The translations under genes and the position numbers were made by a program. Below, one piece after another: positions 1 to 8,315 of a stretch of 64,000 nt of DNA. Numbering within the stretch: position 1 is the stretch's first letter; the number at the start of each line of letters is the position of its first letter. The stretch is from Halalkalibacter oceani (GTDB lineage: Bacteria; Bacillota; Bacilli; Bacillales; Bacillaceae_D), in assembly GCF_023715705.1 (NCBI RefSeq), contig NZ_JAMBOS010000012.1:39100-103099 (forward strand), written 5' to 3'. The notes under the pieces were generated by a model. That model was given only the letters and a program-made list of their open reading frames with translations, was not told the origin of the DNA and did no database searches.

Positions 1-843
1 GCCGCCGACAAAAGCCAGAATTCCATTAATTAAGGCGATAAGGGCGACGAAGGCAAGCAGCATCGCTCCGATATTGAGAGCCAGTGTCAAACCGGTGCTC
101 GCGCCGCGCGCCGCCGCATCGATAACATTGGCGGATTCTTCATCCTTCGTCAAGGTAAATTCACTGTCGGCATCGGTTGTTTTCACGACCTCAGGCACCA
201 TCATTTTCGCCATAATCAAGCCGGCCGGCGCCGCCATGAAGCTCGCGGCAAGCAGGTATTCCAGCGGAACACCGAGCAGCGAGTAACCGATCAACACCGA
301 ACCGGCCACTGAAGCAAGACCTCCTGTCATGACGGCGAACAGCTCAGATTCCGTCATTTTACTTAAATACGGTTTCACGACGAGCGGCGCTTCCGTCTGG
401 CCGACGAAAATATTCGCCGCGGCCGACATCGACTCGGTTTTTGATGTTCCGAGCAGCCAGGAAAGAGCTCCCCCAATGATTTTAATAATCCATTGCATGA
501 TGCCGAGATAATACAAAACCGAAATCAACGCCGAGAAGAAAATCACGACTGACAACACATTGATTGCAAACACATACTCAATTCCGGTTCCTTCCTCAAA
601 AAAACCGCCAAAAACAAACTGAATGCCTTCATTGGCTGAATTAATGACCCATTGCACCATATTCGTCAGCCCAATGAGCAGCTCCTGCCCCCAGTATGTT
701 TTCAAAATAAGCAGGGCAAACAGCATTTGGATTGCCAATCCTCCAAGTACTGTCCGCAAGCGGATCGCCCGACGGTTTGCCGAAAAGGCAAAAGCGACAG
801 CGAACACAGCGACTACGCCCATTAAGCCCCATAAAATATTCAT
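1..843 (-). CDS. nupC: NupC-like concentrative nucleoside transporter (C-terminus beyond window)
   Basis: Reading the minus strand from an ATG at 841-843 gives 281 codons open to the window edge, so the C-terminal part of this roughly 400-residue family is missing. The N-terminus has three hydrophobic segments. Further in come the family motifs [13 protein letters not shown] (conserved substrate-binding region of CNT transporters) and [17 protein letters not shown], which match Na+- or H+-coupled nucleoside symporters such as B. subtilis NupC. It would sit in the plasma membrane and import nucleosides. GAGGTGAAACG just upstream is a good ribosome binding site. Divergent from fumC across a 407-bp gap. 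The family is secure; the nucleoside preference is not readable. Confidence 0.9.
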   Translation of the reverse strand, partial: MNILWGLMGVVAVFAVAFAFSANRRAIRLRTVLGGLAIQMLFALLILKTYWGQELLIGLTNMVQWVINSANEGIQFVFGGFFEEGTGIEYVFAINVLSVVIFFSALISVLYYLGIMQWIIKIIGGALSWLLGTSKTESMSAAANIFVGQTEAPLVVKPYLSKMTESELFAVMTGGLASVAGSVLIGYSLLGVPLEYLLAASFMAAPAGLIMAKMMVPEVVKTTDADSEFTLTKDEESANVIDAAARGASTGLTLALNIGAMLLAFVALIALINGILAFVGG

Positions 844-1250
844 CTTCGTTTCACCTCAATTTCAATATGTACGATGCAAAGCCCAAACAATGCGAATAAA
901 CCCACTTTGTCCACTTTCCTACTAGCATGCACCGTTTTGCGGAAAGATACCCACTAAGTCATTTAAGTAATTAGTGATTTTGACGCGGGTATGCGGGCAA
1001 AACGCGCAACGCCCGAAAGCCAGCGACCCGAGCACTTTTTACCCTTTCTGACCTTTTTACCGCGCGCAATTATTAGTCAGACGTCTTACTTCCTCGTAAA
1101 CTATAACAAGCTCAATTTTAAAAGTAAATAGGGTTTATTTTTTAGCCATTTCGTGAATGAGACTCGTAGAGACAACAAATGATAAAAAAAGGTATCGCTG
1201 CATCATTCTTCCCTTCCCTAAAAAAATGCAAATGAAACAGAGGTGCTACG
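844..1250. other. nupC-fumC divergent intergenic region
   Basis: This 407-bp gap must hold the promoters of the divergent nupC and fumC genes. I see AT-rich stretches and a weak -10-like TATAAC near 1101-1106, but no convincing -35/-10 pair, operator, riboswitch or small gene. Confidence 0.5.
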
Positions 1251-2642
1251 ATGAAAACAAGAGTAGAACGAGATACATTAGGTGAGGTTCACGTCCCGAC
1301 TGACCGTCTTTGGGGCGCGCAAACACAACGAAGCTTGACAAATTTTGCAATCGGTGAGGAAAAAATGCCGCAGGAGGTCATTCGGGCTTACGCTCATATT
1401 AAAAAGGCCGCCGCCTTCGTCAACCAGCAGAACGGCGATATGCCCAAACAGAAGGCAGACGCGATAATTGCCGCCGCCGAGCGCGTTCTGCGTGGTGAAT
1501 TGTCCGACCACTTCCCCCTCGCTGTCTGGCAGACTGGAAGTGGAACGCAAACGAATATGAATGTCAATGAAGTGTTGGCCCGTCTGGCAAACGAACTACT
1601 GGAAAAACAGGGTTCCAGCGAGAAAGTCCATCCGAATGATGATCTTAATTATTCACAAAGCTCAAACGATACGTTTCCGACTGCGATGCATATCGCTACG
1701 GTCCTGGCGACGACTGAACAATTAGTACCTGTCCTCAAGGAATGCCGGAAAACATTGGCGCAAAAAGTAGAAACATTTTGGGATGTCGTAAAAATCGGCA
1801 GAACTCATCTGCAGGATGCCACCCCGCTGACGCTCGGTCAAGAAATAAGCGGCTGGCTGAGAATGGTTGAGAAGAGTGAAGAATTAATCGGGGAAGGATT
1901 GAAACATCTCTATCAATTAGCAATTGGCGGCACCGCTGTCGGTACCGGAATTAACGCCCGGCGCCGTTTCGGGCAACAGGTCGCAGAAAGGCTTGCCGAA
2001 GAGCTCGCGCTTCCGTTTGCCGCTTCACCAAACTACTTCCATGCGCTGACGAGTCATGATGAGCTTGTCTATTTTCATGGAGCTTTGAAAGCGACAGCGG
2101 CTGATTTCTTTAAAATCGCCAACGATGTCCGGCTGCTCGCCAGCGGACCGCGCTCCGGTATTGGCGAGATTACAATCCCGGCAAATGAACCGGGAAGCTC
2201 GATTATGCCGGGTAAAGTAAACCCGACCCAGAGTGAAGCCCTGACGATGGTAGCGGCCCAAATTTTCGGCAATGATGCGACGATTGGCTTCGCCGCCAGT
2301 CAGGGGCATTTTCAACTAAACGTATTTAAACCTGTCATTATTTACAATACACTTCAGTCCATCCGGCTGCTCGCCGATGCGATCAAAAGCTTTCACGACC
2401 GCACGCTGCTCGGACTCGAAGCGAACGAACCCGTGATTCGGGAGCATCTTCACAACTCGCTGATGCTCGTAACCGCCTTAAATCCGCATATCGGCTACGA
2501 GCGGGCGGCTGAAATTGCCAAGCTTGCCTTTAAAGAAGGCCTTACGTTAAAAGAAGCCGCGATTCAGAGCGGTCATCTGACCGGGGAACAATTTGAGGAG
2601 CTCATTGATCCAAAAGCGATGGCGTTTCCGGAAAAGGAATAG
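1251..2642 (+). CDS. fumC: class II fumarate hydratase FumC
   Basis: 463 residues, the usual length for cytosolic class II fumarase, which interconverts fumarate and malate in the TCA cycle as a homotetramer. Visible motifs are SGTQTNMNVNEVLA (about 97-110), SSNDTFPTAMHIA (137-149), GRTHLQDATP (183-192) with the active-site His, and the superfamily signature GSSIMPGKVNP (315-325). Residues TSHDELV around 267-273 are fumarase-type, unlike the TQNTDAYTE stretch of aspartases; the aspartase paralogue of this superfamily lies at 34.6 kb. The start has AGAGGTG eight bases upstream. Transcribed alone and followed by a terminator. Confidence 0.97.
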   Translation: MKTRVERDTLGEVHVPTDRLWGAQTQRSLTNFAIGEEKMPQEVIRAYAHIKKAAAFVNQQNGDMPKQKADAIIAAAERVLRGELSDHFPLAVWQTGSGTQTNMNVNEVLARLANELLEKQGSSEKVHPNDDLNYSQSSNDTFPTAMHIATVLATTEQLVPVLKECRKTLAQKVETFWDVVKIGRTHLQDATPLTLGQEISGWLRMVEKSEELIGEGLKHLYQLAIGGTAVGTGINARRRFGQQVAERLAEELALPFAASPNYFHALTSHDELVYFHGALKATAADFFKIANDVRLLASGPRSGIGEITIPANEPGSSIMPGKVNPTQSEALTMVAAQIFGNDATIGFAASQGHFQLNVFKPVIIYNTLQSIRLLADAIKSFHDRTLLGLEANEPVIREHLHNSLMLVTALNPHIGYERAAEIAKLAFKEGLTLKEAAIQSGHLTGEQFEELIDPKAMAFPEKE

Positions 2643-2666
2643 CAGTCTGCCGCCTATTTTCAAAGA

Positions 2667-2713
2667 AAGGCGGCTTCGTTCCACACTTCCGATGTGTAAA
2701 ACGAAGCCGCCTT
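2667..2713 (+). terminator. fumC terminator
   Basis: A 14-bp perfect stem (AAGGCGGCTTCGTT with its complement at 2700-2713) encloses a loop that can itself pair ACAC with GTGT. A T-rich tract follows, 25 bases after the fumC stop. Confidence 0.85.
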
Positions 2714-2737
2714 CTCTTTATCATGTTGACTTGAAGT

Positions 2738-2947
2738 TTACTTTTCCCGGCGAGCAAAGCGAGTTGCTACAAATATTTCTTCACATTCACTATTATAAAT
2801 ATGAGCAATTTGTCCCGCTCTATCAGCACTAATATGCCGCTGCCCATTTTCAATTTGTGAGAGATACCCTGCTGAAATTCCAATCTTCTGGGCTGCCTGA
2901 TCTAAGCTGTATCCCATCTTTTTTCTCGCTTTTTTCGCTAAGCTCAT
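2738..2947 (-). CDS. small XRE-family HTH regulator
   Basis: 69-residue protein almost entirely made of one Cro/C1-type helix-turn-helix: the core LDQAAQKIGISAGYLSQIENG (residues about 15-35) is typical, with IS-x-YLSQIE as the recognition helix. I chose the internal ATG at 2945-2947 because AAGGGTG lies seven bases upstream; the longer reading has no ribosome binding site. It is divergent from another XRE gene at 3111, with 163 bp between containing repeated TTACGCR-like sites. Likely a DNA-binding regulator, perhaps of this pair; the target genes are unknown. No phage genes are nearby, so a chromosomal regulator is more likely than a prophage relic. Confidence 0.8.
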   Translation of the reverse strand: MSLAKKARKKMGYSLDQAAQKIGISAGYLSQIENGQRHISADRAGQIAHIYNSECEEIFVATRFARREK

Positions 2948-2998
2948 CACACTCACACCCTTATGAAGAATTTCTACATATTCTTTTATAAGTTTACA

Positions 2999-3077
2999 AC
3001 GCATAACGCATAATCGTCAATTCATTTCGCGTAAATTTTCGTTGGGTGCTGACTGCTTGCATTACGCAAAGTATAAT
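2999..3077 (+). promoter_or_regulatory. promoter and putative operators of the XRE pair
   Basis: CTGACT (3049-3054), a 17-bp spacer and TATAAT (3072-3077) form a sigma-A promoter for the gene at 3111. The spacer contains TTACGCAA (3062-3069). Related sites lie upstream: TTTCGCGTAAA (3025-3035) and a direct repeat ACGCATAACGCATAA (2999-3013), which reads TTATGCGTTATGCGT on the other strand. Repeated half-sites around a promoter of a Cro/C1 repressor suggest autorepression (inference). Confidence 0.55.
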
Positions 3078-3110
3078 AGAATCAGAATGTACTGAAATGA
3101 GGGAGTAAGC

Positions 3111-3431
3111 ATGTTTTCACAACGCCTACGAGCATTGCGATTGAAGCATGGGTTAACGATGAAGGCGCTAGGAAAACAACTAAATGTCGCACCATCCACG
3201 ATTTCCGGATATGAAAATGGCAACCGCAAGCCCGATATGGAAACATTGCAAAAGCTGGCGGACTTTTTTCACAGCTCAACCGATTATTTAATAGGCCGTA
3301 CAGACAACCCGGCCCCGTTAGAGCAGTCTGAAGAGCTTAAGCTTTTCTATTCTGATACGATCACCGATGAAGAGATTAACTACTTGAAAGAATCACTGGC
3401 TGTTTTTAGGAAGTACCGCGCGAAACAATAA
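3111..3431 (+). CDS. XRE-family repressor (SinR/ImmR-like)
   Basis: 106 residues. Residues 1-60 form a Cro/C1 HTH (RLRALRLKHGLTMKALGKQL, then VAPSTISGYENGNRKPDMETL) followed by the LADFFHSSTDYLIGRTD stretch usual in SinR and ImmR-type repressors. The C-terminal 40 residues (about 72-106) are helical and charged, probably for oligomerisation or antirepressor contact. The ribosome binding site is a good GAGGGAG. It is divergent from the 69-residue XRE gene and followed directly by a terminator, so the two regulators may cross-control one another. No target operon is adjacent. Confidence 0.88.
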   Translation: MFSQRLRALRLKHGLTMKALGKQLNVAPSTISGYENGNRKPDMETLQKLADFFHSSTDYLIGRTDNPAPLEQSEELKLFYSDTITDEEINYLKESLAVFRKYRAKQ

Positions 3432-3447
3432 CAGATAGCGAAGAAGA

Positions 3448-3490
3448 GGGGCTGGATCAAAAGGTAAAAAAACCTTTTGATCCAGCCCCT
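3448..3490. terminator. AAAAGG-core terminator hairpin
   Basis: The stem GGGGCTGGATCAAAAGGT pairs with its complement around a short A-rich loop, 17 bases after the stop of the XRE gene. It is a member of the dispersed family with an AAAAGGT...ACCTTTT core. It lies between convergent genes and can serve both strands. Confidence 0.85.
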
Positions 3491-3491
3491 T

Positions 3492-3513
3492 AGCAATGAG
3501 CGAATCCATTGCC
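3492..3513. repeat. collapsed copy of the nested palindrome
   Basis: GCAATG-AGCGAATC-CATTGC carries just the two outer ends of the 87-bp nested palindrome seen at 13765, with the inner hairpin missing. It sits directly beside an AAAAGG-core terminator, like full copies elsewhere. Confidence 0.5.
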
Positions 3514-3575
3514 AATAGGTCAAAGCTCGTTTGTCTTTCGCTCTCTGCATGTGGCAGCCGCCTAACCATTCTTCC

Positions 3576-4859
3576 CTACTGCAGAACCGTTGGTAGCCAA
3601 AGCGAAATACCTGGCAGAAAGGCAAGCAATAGAGCGGCCGTGATAAGAATCAATAAAAACGGCCAGCTATATTTAATAAACTGTTCGACCTTCGTCCCCG
3701 TTATCGAGCACGTCGTATACATAATCGTGCCAAGCGGCGGCGTTAATGTACCGATACTGATACAAACAATAAAGAAAATACCAAAGTGGACCGGATCGAT
3801 CTCATACTGCTGAATCATCGGCATAAATAATGGCGTCAGAATAACAATTGACACATTTCCTTCGATAAACATCCCGATAACCAGTAGAAAAATCAGGACC
3901 ACGATAAAAAACATCGCTGGCGAAGACACATGCCCCACCATAAACTCGGTTAGCCTTTGCGGCACCTGTTCGAGCGTCAGCACCCAGGCAAACGCGGAGC
4001 CTGCAGCAATAATAATTAAAATCGATGCGGCCGTTTGAACCGTTTCAACAAGGGCATGAACGAGCTGTCTCATCCTCATCTCACGGTAAATGACCAGCCC
4101 TAAAAATAAAGCATAAAATACGGCAATCGCCCCGGCCTCCGTAGCGCTGAACACCCCCAGGCGGATTCCGCCAATAATGATAATCGGCAACAGTAACGCC
4201 AATATCGCATCTTTAAATGTAAAGAAAAAATCCTTCCTCGTCACCTTAACTTTATTTTCCGTTTCAATTTTATGTTTTTTGGCGTAAACATGCACATAGA
4301 TCATAAAAGATAAACATAGCACGATTCCCGGCAGCACACCGGCGAGAAATAAGCTTCCAATTGAGACATTTCCCACATAGCCGTACATAATCAAGGCAAT
4401 CCCCGGTGGAATGATCGGAGTAATGAGGGAGGTTGACGCCGTTAACGCCGTCGCGAAGGCACGGCTGTAGCCCTTCTTTTCCATTTCAGGTACTAGGATT
4501 TTTGATTGCATCGCCGCATCGGCGACATTGGAACCCGACAGTCCCCCCATCAACGTGCTTAAGACGACATTGACCTGGGCTAATGATCCCGGTAGACGAT
4601 TTGTCAGCACTTGGGCAAAGCGCAGCATTCTGGTTGTGATGCCTGTATAATTCATTAAAATACCGGCTGCCACAAAAAAAACAATCGCCAGCAAAGGAAC
4701 GGATTCCACCCCTCCTACTAATCGTTGAATCAGAACGGTGCTCGAAAAAGCATCGGTAAAGAAAAAATAAACAGCAGTGCTGACGATTAAGGCAAACGCA
4801 ATCGGGACATTCAGCAAAAATAAGATCAGTAAAACCGATAAAACAACAGCCAGTGACAT
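3576..4859 (-). CDS. dctM: TRAP transporter large permease DctM
   Basis: 427 residues from an ATG one base after the dctQ stop; the longer upstream reading overlaps dctQ and is rejected. The protein has about a dozen hydrophobic segments. It shows the DctM/ion-transporter family features FEGNVSIVILTPLF-like (here IEGNVSIVILTPLF), GITTRMLRFAQ and SLITPIIPPGIALIMYG. It is the main membrane channel of a tripartite ATP-independent periplasmic-type transporter, which uses an ion gradient to import small carboxylates captured by the DctP lipoprotein. Last gene of dctP-dctQ-dctM. The substrate (dicarboxylate or other acid) cannot be read from sequence. Confidence 0.93.
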   Translation of the reverse strand: MSLAVVLSVLLILFLLNVPIAFALIVSTAVYFFFTDAFSSTVLIQRLVGGVESVPLLAIVFFVAAGILMNYTGITTRMLRFAQVLTNRLPGSLAQVNVVLSTLMGGLSGSNVADAAMQSKILVPEMEKKGYSRAFATALTASTSLITPIIPPGIALIMYGYVGNVSIGSLFLAGVLPGIVLCLSFMIYVHVYAKKHKIETENKVKVTRKDFFFTFKDAILALLLPIIIIGGIRLGVFSATEAGAIAVFYALFLGLVIYREMRMRQLVHALVETVQTAASILIIIAAGSAFAWVLTLEQVPQRLTEFMVGHVSSPAMFFIVVLIFLLVIGMFIEGNVSIVILTPLFMPMIQQYEIDPVHFGIFFIVCISIGTLTPPLGTIMYTTCSITGTKVEQFIKYSWPFLLILITAALLLAFLPGISLWLPTVLQ

Positions 4860-4860
4860 C

Positions 4861-5340
4861 CTAAGCCCCTCCTTCCTTTCTAAATTCCAGCTGGAGGGTA
4901 CGAATGAACGACCTCGTAAAGTAAATAGCCGTAAACAGTCCGGCAATCGGCACAGCGATGTTGATCGTCTGATAGCTGATCCCGAGAATTGGTGTCAGCT
5001 TGCTCGATGCCTGCATCGTAAAGTCCATGCCGAGGTAAATAAAAATATAAAACAGTACATAATAAATCGCTGCCGCCCGGACGAAAAGACTGATGATCCG
5101 TAACGGCCGCGGCATTTTATTAACAAAATAATCGACGCCAACATGGCTATTGCGCTTCATCGCCGAGCTGATACCGATATAGACAAACCAGACAAACAGC
5201 CCGATTGTCAATTCCTCCACCCACGGCAGTGGATTATTTAACAGATAACGTGAAAACACATTCGTACCCGTCAGCAAAATAATTGCCGAAAGGGCGATTG
5301 TGGCAATACCATCATCGAGCCACTTTAACCACTTGACCAT
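4861..5340 (-). CDS. dctQ: TRAP transporter small permease DctQ
   Basis: 159 residues with four hydrophobic segments, the standard DctQ topology, and the family stretch LLTGTNVFSRYLLNNPLPWVEEL near residues 21-43. DctQ links the substrate-binding protein to the DctM channel. I use the ATG at 5338-5340, preceded by AGGGGGAAAG, rather than the start 21 codons upstream. The stop lies one base before the dctM start, so the two are translationally coupled. Confidence 0.9.
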   Translation of the reverse strand: MVKWLKWLDDGIATIALSAIILLTGTNVFSRYLLNNPLPWVEELTIGLFVWFVYIGISSAMKRNSHVGVDYFVNKMPRPLRIISLFVRAAAIYYVLFYIFIYLGMDFTMQASSKLTPILGISYQTINIAVPIAGLFTAIYFTRSFIRTLQLEFRKEGGA

Positions 5341-5423
5341 TATGCTTTCCCCCTGACACCTGAACCGTAGTCGACAAAGCCAGCCATGAACAAAACGCTT
5401 CATGACTGACTTTTTTCAAACCG

Positions 5424-5449
5424 CGATACAGTCTGTCGCAATTGTATCG
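5424..5449 (-). other. dctP-dctQ intercistronic stem-loop
   Basis: CGATACA pairs with TGTATCG around a 12-base loop, directly after the dctP stop at 5455 (minus strand). Such hairpins often raise the level of the binding-protein message over its permeases; here that is inference. There is no T-run directly after it, so full termination is unlikely. Confidence 0.45.
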
Positions 5450-5454
5450 ATTTT

Positions 5455-6522
5455 TTATGGTTGGTTCTCCAGCAGTTCCTTAATTTCGTCATATAAACCA
5501 GGCGTCCAGGAAGGAAACGCTTCATATACATCTTGCACCAATTGTTTAAACGCTTCCGTGTCAACCTCGTTTATTTCGACACCTGCCGCTTCAAATTCCG
5601 CCAACACATCCTCTGTCTGTTCATCCAGGACCGCTCTTGCAAATTCACTCGCCTCATCACCTGTTTCTCTCAATATTTGCACAAGATCCTCAGGTAGCGT
5701 CTCGACGAAGCTTGTGCCGCCAATCCAGGCGGTAATAAATTTCTGATGCCCTGTCAAGGCAAGATGCTTCGACACCTCATGTGCTTTCACCCCTTGAAGA
5801 ACGGGCAGCGGATTTTCTGCTCCATCGACAAGACCTTGTTGAAGTGACGTATACAGCTCTCCTAGAGGCGTTGGTGTCGCTGCCGCCCCCATTGCTTCAA
5901 AGGCCTGAATTGACATTTGATTATTTGGCACACGAATCTTTAACCCGTTTAAATCTTCAGGAGTTTCCACCTTTTCATTTGTTAAAAGATGACGCTCTCC
6001 ATACACCGTTCTTGTTGTCACAACTTCAATGCCCTGCTCCCTTAAATCTCCCCGTAACCCTTCAAACCAATCTGTCTCCGTTAAGTAAAGCAGTTCATCT
6101 ATGTCTTCCACTAAATAAGGAGCCGTTAATATGCCGGCATCAGGAACATAATCCATTAAGAAGTCGTACCCGGCAAGCACGATCACATTGTTACCCATTT
6201 GCGCCTGCTCGACGACATCCTTTTCAGCGCCTAATTGCGAGCTCGGATAAAGAACCAGTTCCAGCCTTCCGCCACTCGCTTCCTCGGCTAATTCCTTCCA
6301 CTTTTTCGCCAGCTCATCGACAGGCTCACCAGGCTGATTTCCATAAGCGATATTGATCGAATAGAGCTCTCCATCTACGGCCTCGTCCGCTTCGTTATCA
6401 GCAGCCTCTGGCTCTGCATTCTCGGCAGCCCCCTCTTCACTCGTACCGGAAGAACAAGCCGCAACAGCAGTTAACAAGAAAACCGTAAATAAAAATAGTA
6501 ACAGCTTACCGATTTTTTTCAT
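5455..6522 (-). CDS. dctP: TRAP transporter solute-binding lipoprotein DctP
   Basis: 355 residues from the second of two adjacent ATGs, which has the better spacing from AAGGGG. The N-terminus is a lipoprotein signal, with lipobox AVAAC followed by a highly acidic linker (about residues 25-50). The mature part carries DctP family features: FEAMGAAATPTPLGELYTSL, QQGLVDGAENP and the EVSKHLALTGH stretch. It captures the substrate outside the membrane and hands it to DctQM. First gene of the operon, with a likely CcpA site in its leader. The substrate is unknown; C4-dicarboxylates and other organic acids are all possible. Confidence 0.92.
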   Translation of the reverse strand: MKKIGKLLLFLFTVFLLTAVAACSSGTSEEGAAENAEPEAADNEADEAVDGELYSINIAYGNQPGEPVDELAKKWKELAEEASGGRLELVLYPSSQLGAEKDVVEQAQMGNNVIVLAGYDFLMDYVPDAGILTAPYLVEDIDELLYLTETDWFEGLRGDLREQGIEVVTTRTVYGERHLLTNEKVETPEDLNGLKIRVPNNQMSIQAFEAMGAAATPTPLGELYTSLQQGLVDGAENPLPVLQGVKAHEVSKHLALTGHQKFITAWIGGTSFVETLPEDLVQILRETGDEASEFARAVLDEQTEDVLAEFEAAGVEINEVDTEAFKQLVQDVYEAFPSWTPGLYDEIKELLENQP

Positions 6523-6554
6523 CATAATTCCCCTTTTTTATGTCATCTAAGGAA

Positions 6555-6605
6555 GGATAGCGCTTACATAAAACGCGATCGCTCTCATCCCCATTTCCAA
6601 TTATA
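6555..6605 (-). promoter_or_regulatory. dctP -10 element and CcpA cre-like site
   Basis: On the minus strand a TATAAT (6600-6605) is followed downstream by ATGTAAGCGCTATCC (6555-6569), which fits the cre consensus WTGNAANCGNWNNCW at all but the last position. A cre between promoter and start codon would block transcription when CcpA is active, giving carbon catabolite repression of dctPQM. No clear -35 is visible. Confidence 0.55.
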
Positions 6606-6692
6606 GCAACCACTGGATAAATAAAAATTGCCTAAAATTGCGATTTTATACCTTTTTTTGATATTGTTACAGGATAAAAGTCTCCATACTAC

Positions 6693-6738
6693 AAAAACGG
6701 CGTTTCCCTGCTTAAATTGTTGGGAAACCACCGTTTTT
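6693..6738 (-). terminator. terminator of the 61-residue gene
   Basis: AAAAACGGCGTTTCCC pairs with GGGAAACCACCGTTTTT (one 2-base mismatch). On the minus strand the stem ends in a T-run. It lies 35 bases after the stop of the small gene at 6773-6958. Confidence 0.75.
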
Positions 6739-6772
6739 ATGGAGGCTTATCATTTTGTTATTTCCTTGCTTT

Positions 6773-6958
6773 TCACATAATTTCATCATACGTATAGCGC
6801 ACGACATAGCGATTTGTTTTCAGCTTTTTGATCTCAACGACCGGCCCGATTTCATAGCCATTGATCCAGTTGTCCTCGATTTTCGCTTTGACGCAGCCAG
6901 CCTGAAACTTCGATTGAAACACTTGCTTATAATAGACCCACTTCGGCAATTTCTTCAT
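6773..6958 (-). CDS. small conserved-looking hypothetical protein
   Basis: 61 residues from the ATG at 6956-6958, preceded by GAAGGGCC; the longer reading lacks a ribosome binding site. The protein is basic and aromatic-rich (LPKWVYYKQVFQSKF, then ...GYEIGPVVEIKKLKTNRYVVRYTYDEIM). The second half looks like a small beta-strand-rich fold. I do not recognise the family. It is flanked by its own terminator and stands alone between dctP and the yutG region, so context gives no function. Confidence 0.6.
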   Translation of the reverse strand: MKKLPKWVYYKQVFQSKFQAGCVKAKIEDNWINGYEIGPVVEIKKLKTNRYVVRYTYDEIM

Positions 6959-7245
6959 ATCCGGCCCTTCCCTTTCCACTTTTTCGTCGTTCTGCTTATC
7001 ATTTGTGACTATATCAAGTAGAGATAATGGTATCATACTGGAATTTCATTAACAGCTTAAGCGTTTTGGTTACTGATTATAATTATATTTATTTTCAGCT
7101 TTTTTACAAATTATTCTCTTTTTTAAGCAAATGTTAACGTTGAAAAAAATTGGACGAGAAGAACGGGCTAATACAACAAGATGATGATCACGAGGGACCC
7201 CGCTCCTGAAATAGACTGCGCTAAACAGGCTTTGAGACAAATTGG

Positions 7246-7331
7246 CAATGGCTTCACACGCCACAAGCCCGTTGTGAGTGGGTTTCTCACAACGGGCTTT
7301 AAAAGATCGTGGCGGTTCCGCTCATTGCTTA
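7246..7331. repeat. nested palindrome, copy 1
   Basis: The outer arms CAATGGCTTCACACGCCAC (7246-7264) and GTGGCGGTTCCGCTCATTG (7309-7327) can pair. They enclose a perfect 14-bp inner stem, AAGCCCGTTGTGAG (7265-7278) with its complement (7286-7299), around the loop TGGGTTT. The same design recurs at 13765, 17539 and 29113. Confidence 0.8.
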
Positions 7332-7376
7332 GAGGCTAGGCAAAAGGTAAAAAAACAACCTTTTGTCCCAGCCTCT
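7332..7376 (-). terminator. AAAAGG-core terminator downstream of yutG
   Basis: GAGGCTAGGCAAAAGGT pairs with ACCTTTTGTCCCAGCCTC. The hairpin lies 21 bases beyond the yutG stop and abuts nested palindrome copy 1. Confidence 0.8.
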
Positions 7377-7397
7377 TCTGTTAGTATGTTTTGATTA

Positions 7398-7949
7398 TTA
7401 TCCAATTAATTCTTCGTTTTCCCGTTGCTTGATATCCTCCAGGCGGCGGTTCTCTTCGCGATCGCGCTGGCGGTGGGCCAGTCTGGCTGCAGCGCTCGCC
7501 GCGATACTTGCGACAAGATCATCAAGAAACGTGTCAATTTTCGGCTTCCGCTTGTCCAGTTCATCAATGATTCCGACCTTTTCCTTGTCAAGGTAGCCAA
7601 ATGTTGTCACGGCGATACTGCCAAAGCCGAACACGGAGCCGAGCGCTATCGTTTCATCAACCCCGAACAAGCCTTCATCAGATTCGACGAGTGATTGCAG
7701 CGGCTCGGACAGCTTTTTCTGTTCAGCCAATATATCCAATTCAACCCCGACGAGGATTGCGTGCTGAATTTCACGCTTGCAAAGAACGGCATCGACGCTT
7801 TCGTAGCACTCCTCGATCGTCAAATCGGGATTATATTTCACTTGCAGATCATACACAATATTCGCAATATCCTGAACGGCAACGCCCCGTTCTGTCAGCT
7901 TATCACGAGCTGCTTTCTCTACTGCTTCACATGGTACTGGTTTCTTCAT
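7398..7949 (-). CDS. yutG: YutG-like phosphatidylglycerophosphatase A family protein
   Basis: 183 residues from an ATG preceded by GGAGGGAAATCA. The sequence follows B. subtilis YutG along its length: RGVAVQDIANIVYDLQVKYNPDLT, CKREIQHAILVGVELD, the GYLDKEKVGIID loop and the C-terminal TFLDDLVASIAASAAARLAHR. The last two are the acidic residues of the PgpA family. The family removes phosphate from phosphatidylglycerophosphate to make phosphatidylglycerol. This soluble-looking version lacks obvious membrane spans in its C-terminal half, so its exact substrate is less certain than the family. It is a single gene with its own terminator. Confidence 0.85.
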   Translation of the reverse strand: MKKPVPCEAVEKAARDKLTERGVAVQDIANIVYDLQVKYNPDLTIEECYESVDAVLCKREIQHAILVGVELDILAEQKKLSEPLQSLVESDEGLFGVDETIALGSVFGFGSIAVTTFGYLDKEKVGIIDELDKRKPKIDTFLDDLVASIAASAAARLAHRQRDREENRRLEDIKQRENEELIG

Positions 7950-8159
7950 TGATTTCCCTCCTCTATCTATCATATTCTACCATACCCGCATCCGCCCGTC
8001 TGGTAACAGGAAAAAAGAAGAAGAGCTTGGGCCAAAGGATGTTCTCCTTTTGCGCCGGTCTTAAAGCGCCAACTCTATACTTCCTTCACTCTGGCCTCGA
8101 ATGAATAATAAAGAATTAGGTATTATTATTTGCTTAACCATCATAAATTTGCTGCTTCT

Positions 8160-8240
8160 AAGCAATGAGCATAACCGCCACGATCTTTAAACCCACTCGT
8201 CGCATTGCTTTCAAAATCAGGCAACGACTAGGCTCATTAC
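8160..8240. repeat. nested palindrome, degraded copy
   Basis: AAGCAATGAGCATAACCGCCACGATCTTTAA matches the left arm of the copy at 13765, in stretches up to 12 bases. The inner part ACCCACTCGTCGCATTG...CAACGACTAGG still pairs imperfectly. The right outer arm is mostly gone (GGCTCATTAC). Confidence 0.55.
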
Positions 8241-8244
8241 GAAA

Positions 8245-8284
8245 AAGCTGCTGAAAAAGTGAAATCGTACTTTTTCAGCAGCTT
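8245..8284 (-). terminator. terminator of the FdhF/YdeP-type gene
   Basis: A perfect 16-bp stem, AAGCTGCTGAAAAAGT with its complement (8269-8284), and an 8-base loop. On the minus strand it ends in CTTTTTCG. It lies 32 bases after the stop at 8316. Confidence 0.9.
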
Positions 8285-8315
8285 CCTTCTATAACTATTG
8301 CTGTCCGGTTGTTAA

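Larger units (their letters stand above)
6959..7397. other. gene-free stretch with repeat pair
   Basis: The left 280 bp are AT-rich and show no gene or promoter I can defend. The right part holds one nested palindrome (7246-7331) and one AAAAGG-core terminator (7332-7376). Confidence 0.6.
7950..8315. other. gene-free stretch with degraded repeats
   Basis: The stretch holds a decayed AAAAGG-core hairpin (about 8027-8058), a decayed nested palindrome (8160-8240) and the fdhF-type gene's terminator (8245-8284). No gene is visible. Confidence 0.6.

Noticed and set aside
2738..3431. Prophage remnant
   Set aside because: Two XRE regulators alone are not enough; no integrase, attachment site or phage structural gene is near.
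7070..7264. 64-codon minus-strand frame
   Set aside because: It begins in the nested palindrome and has no ribosome binding site or known motif.
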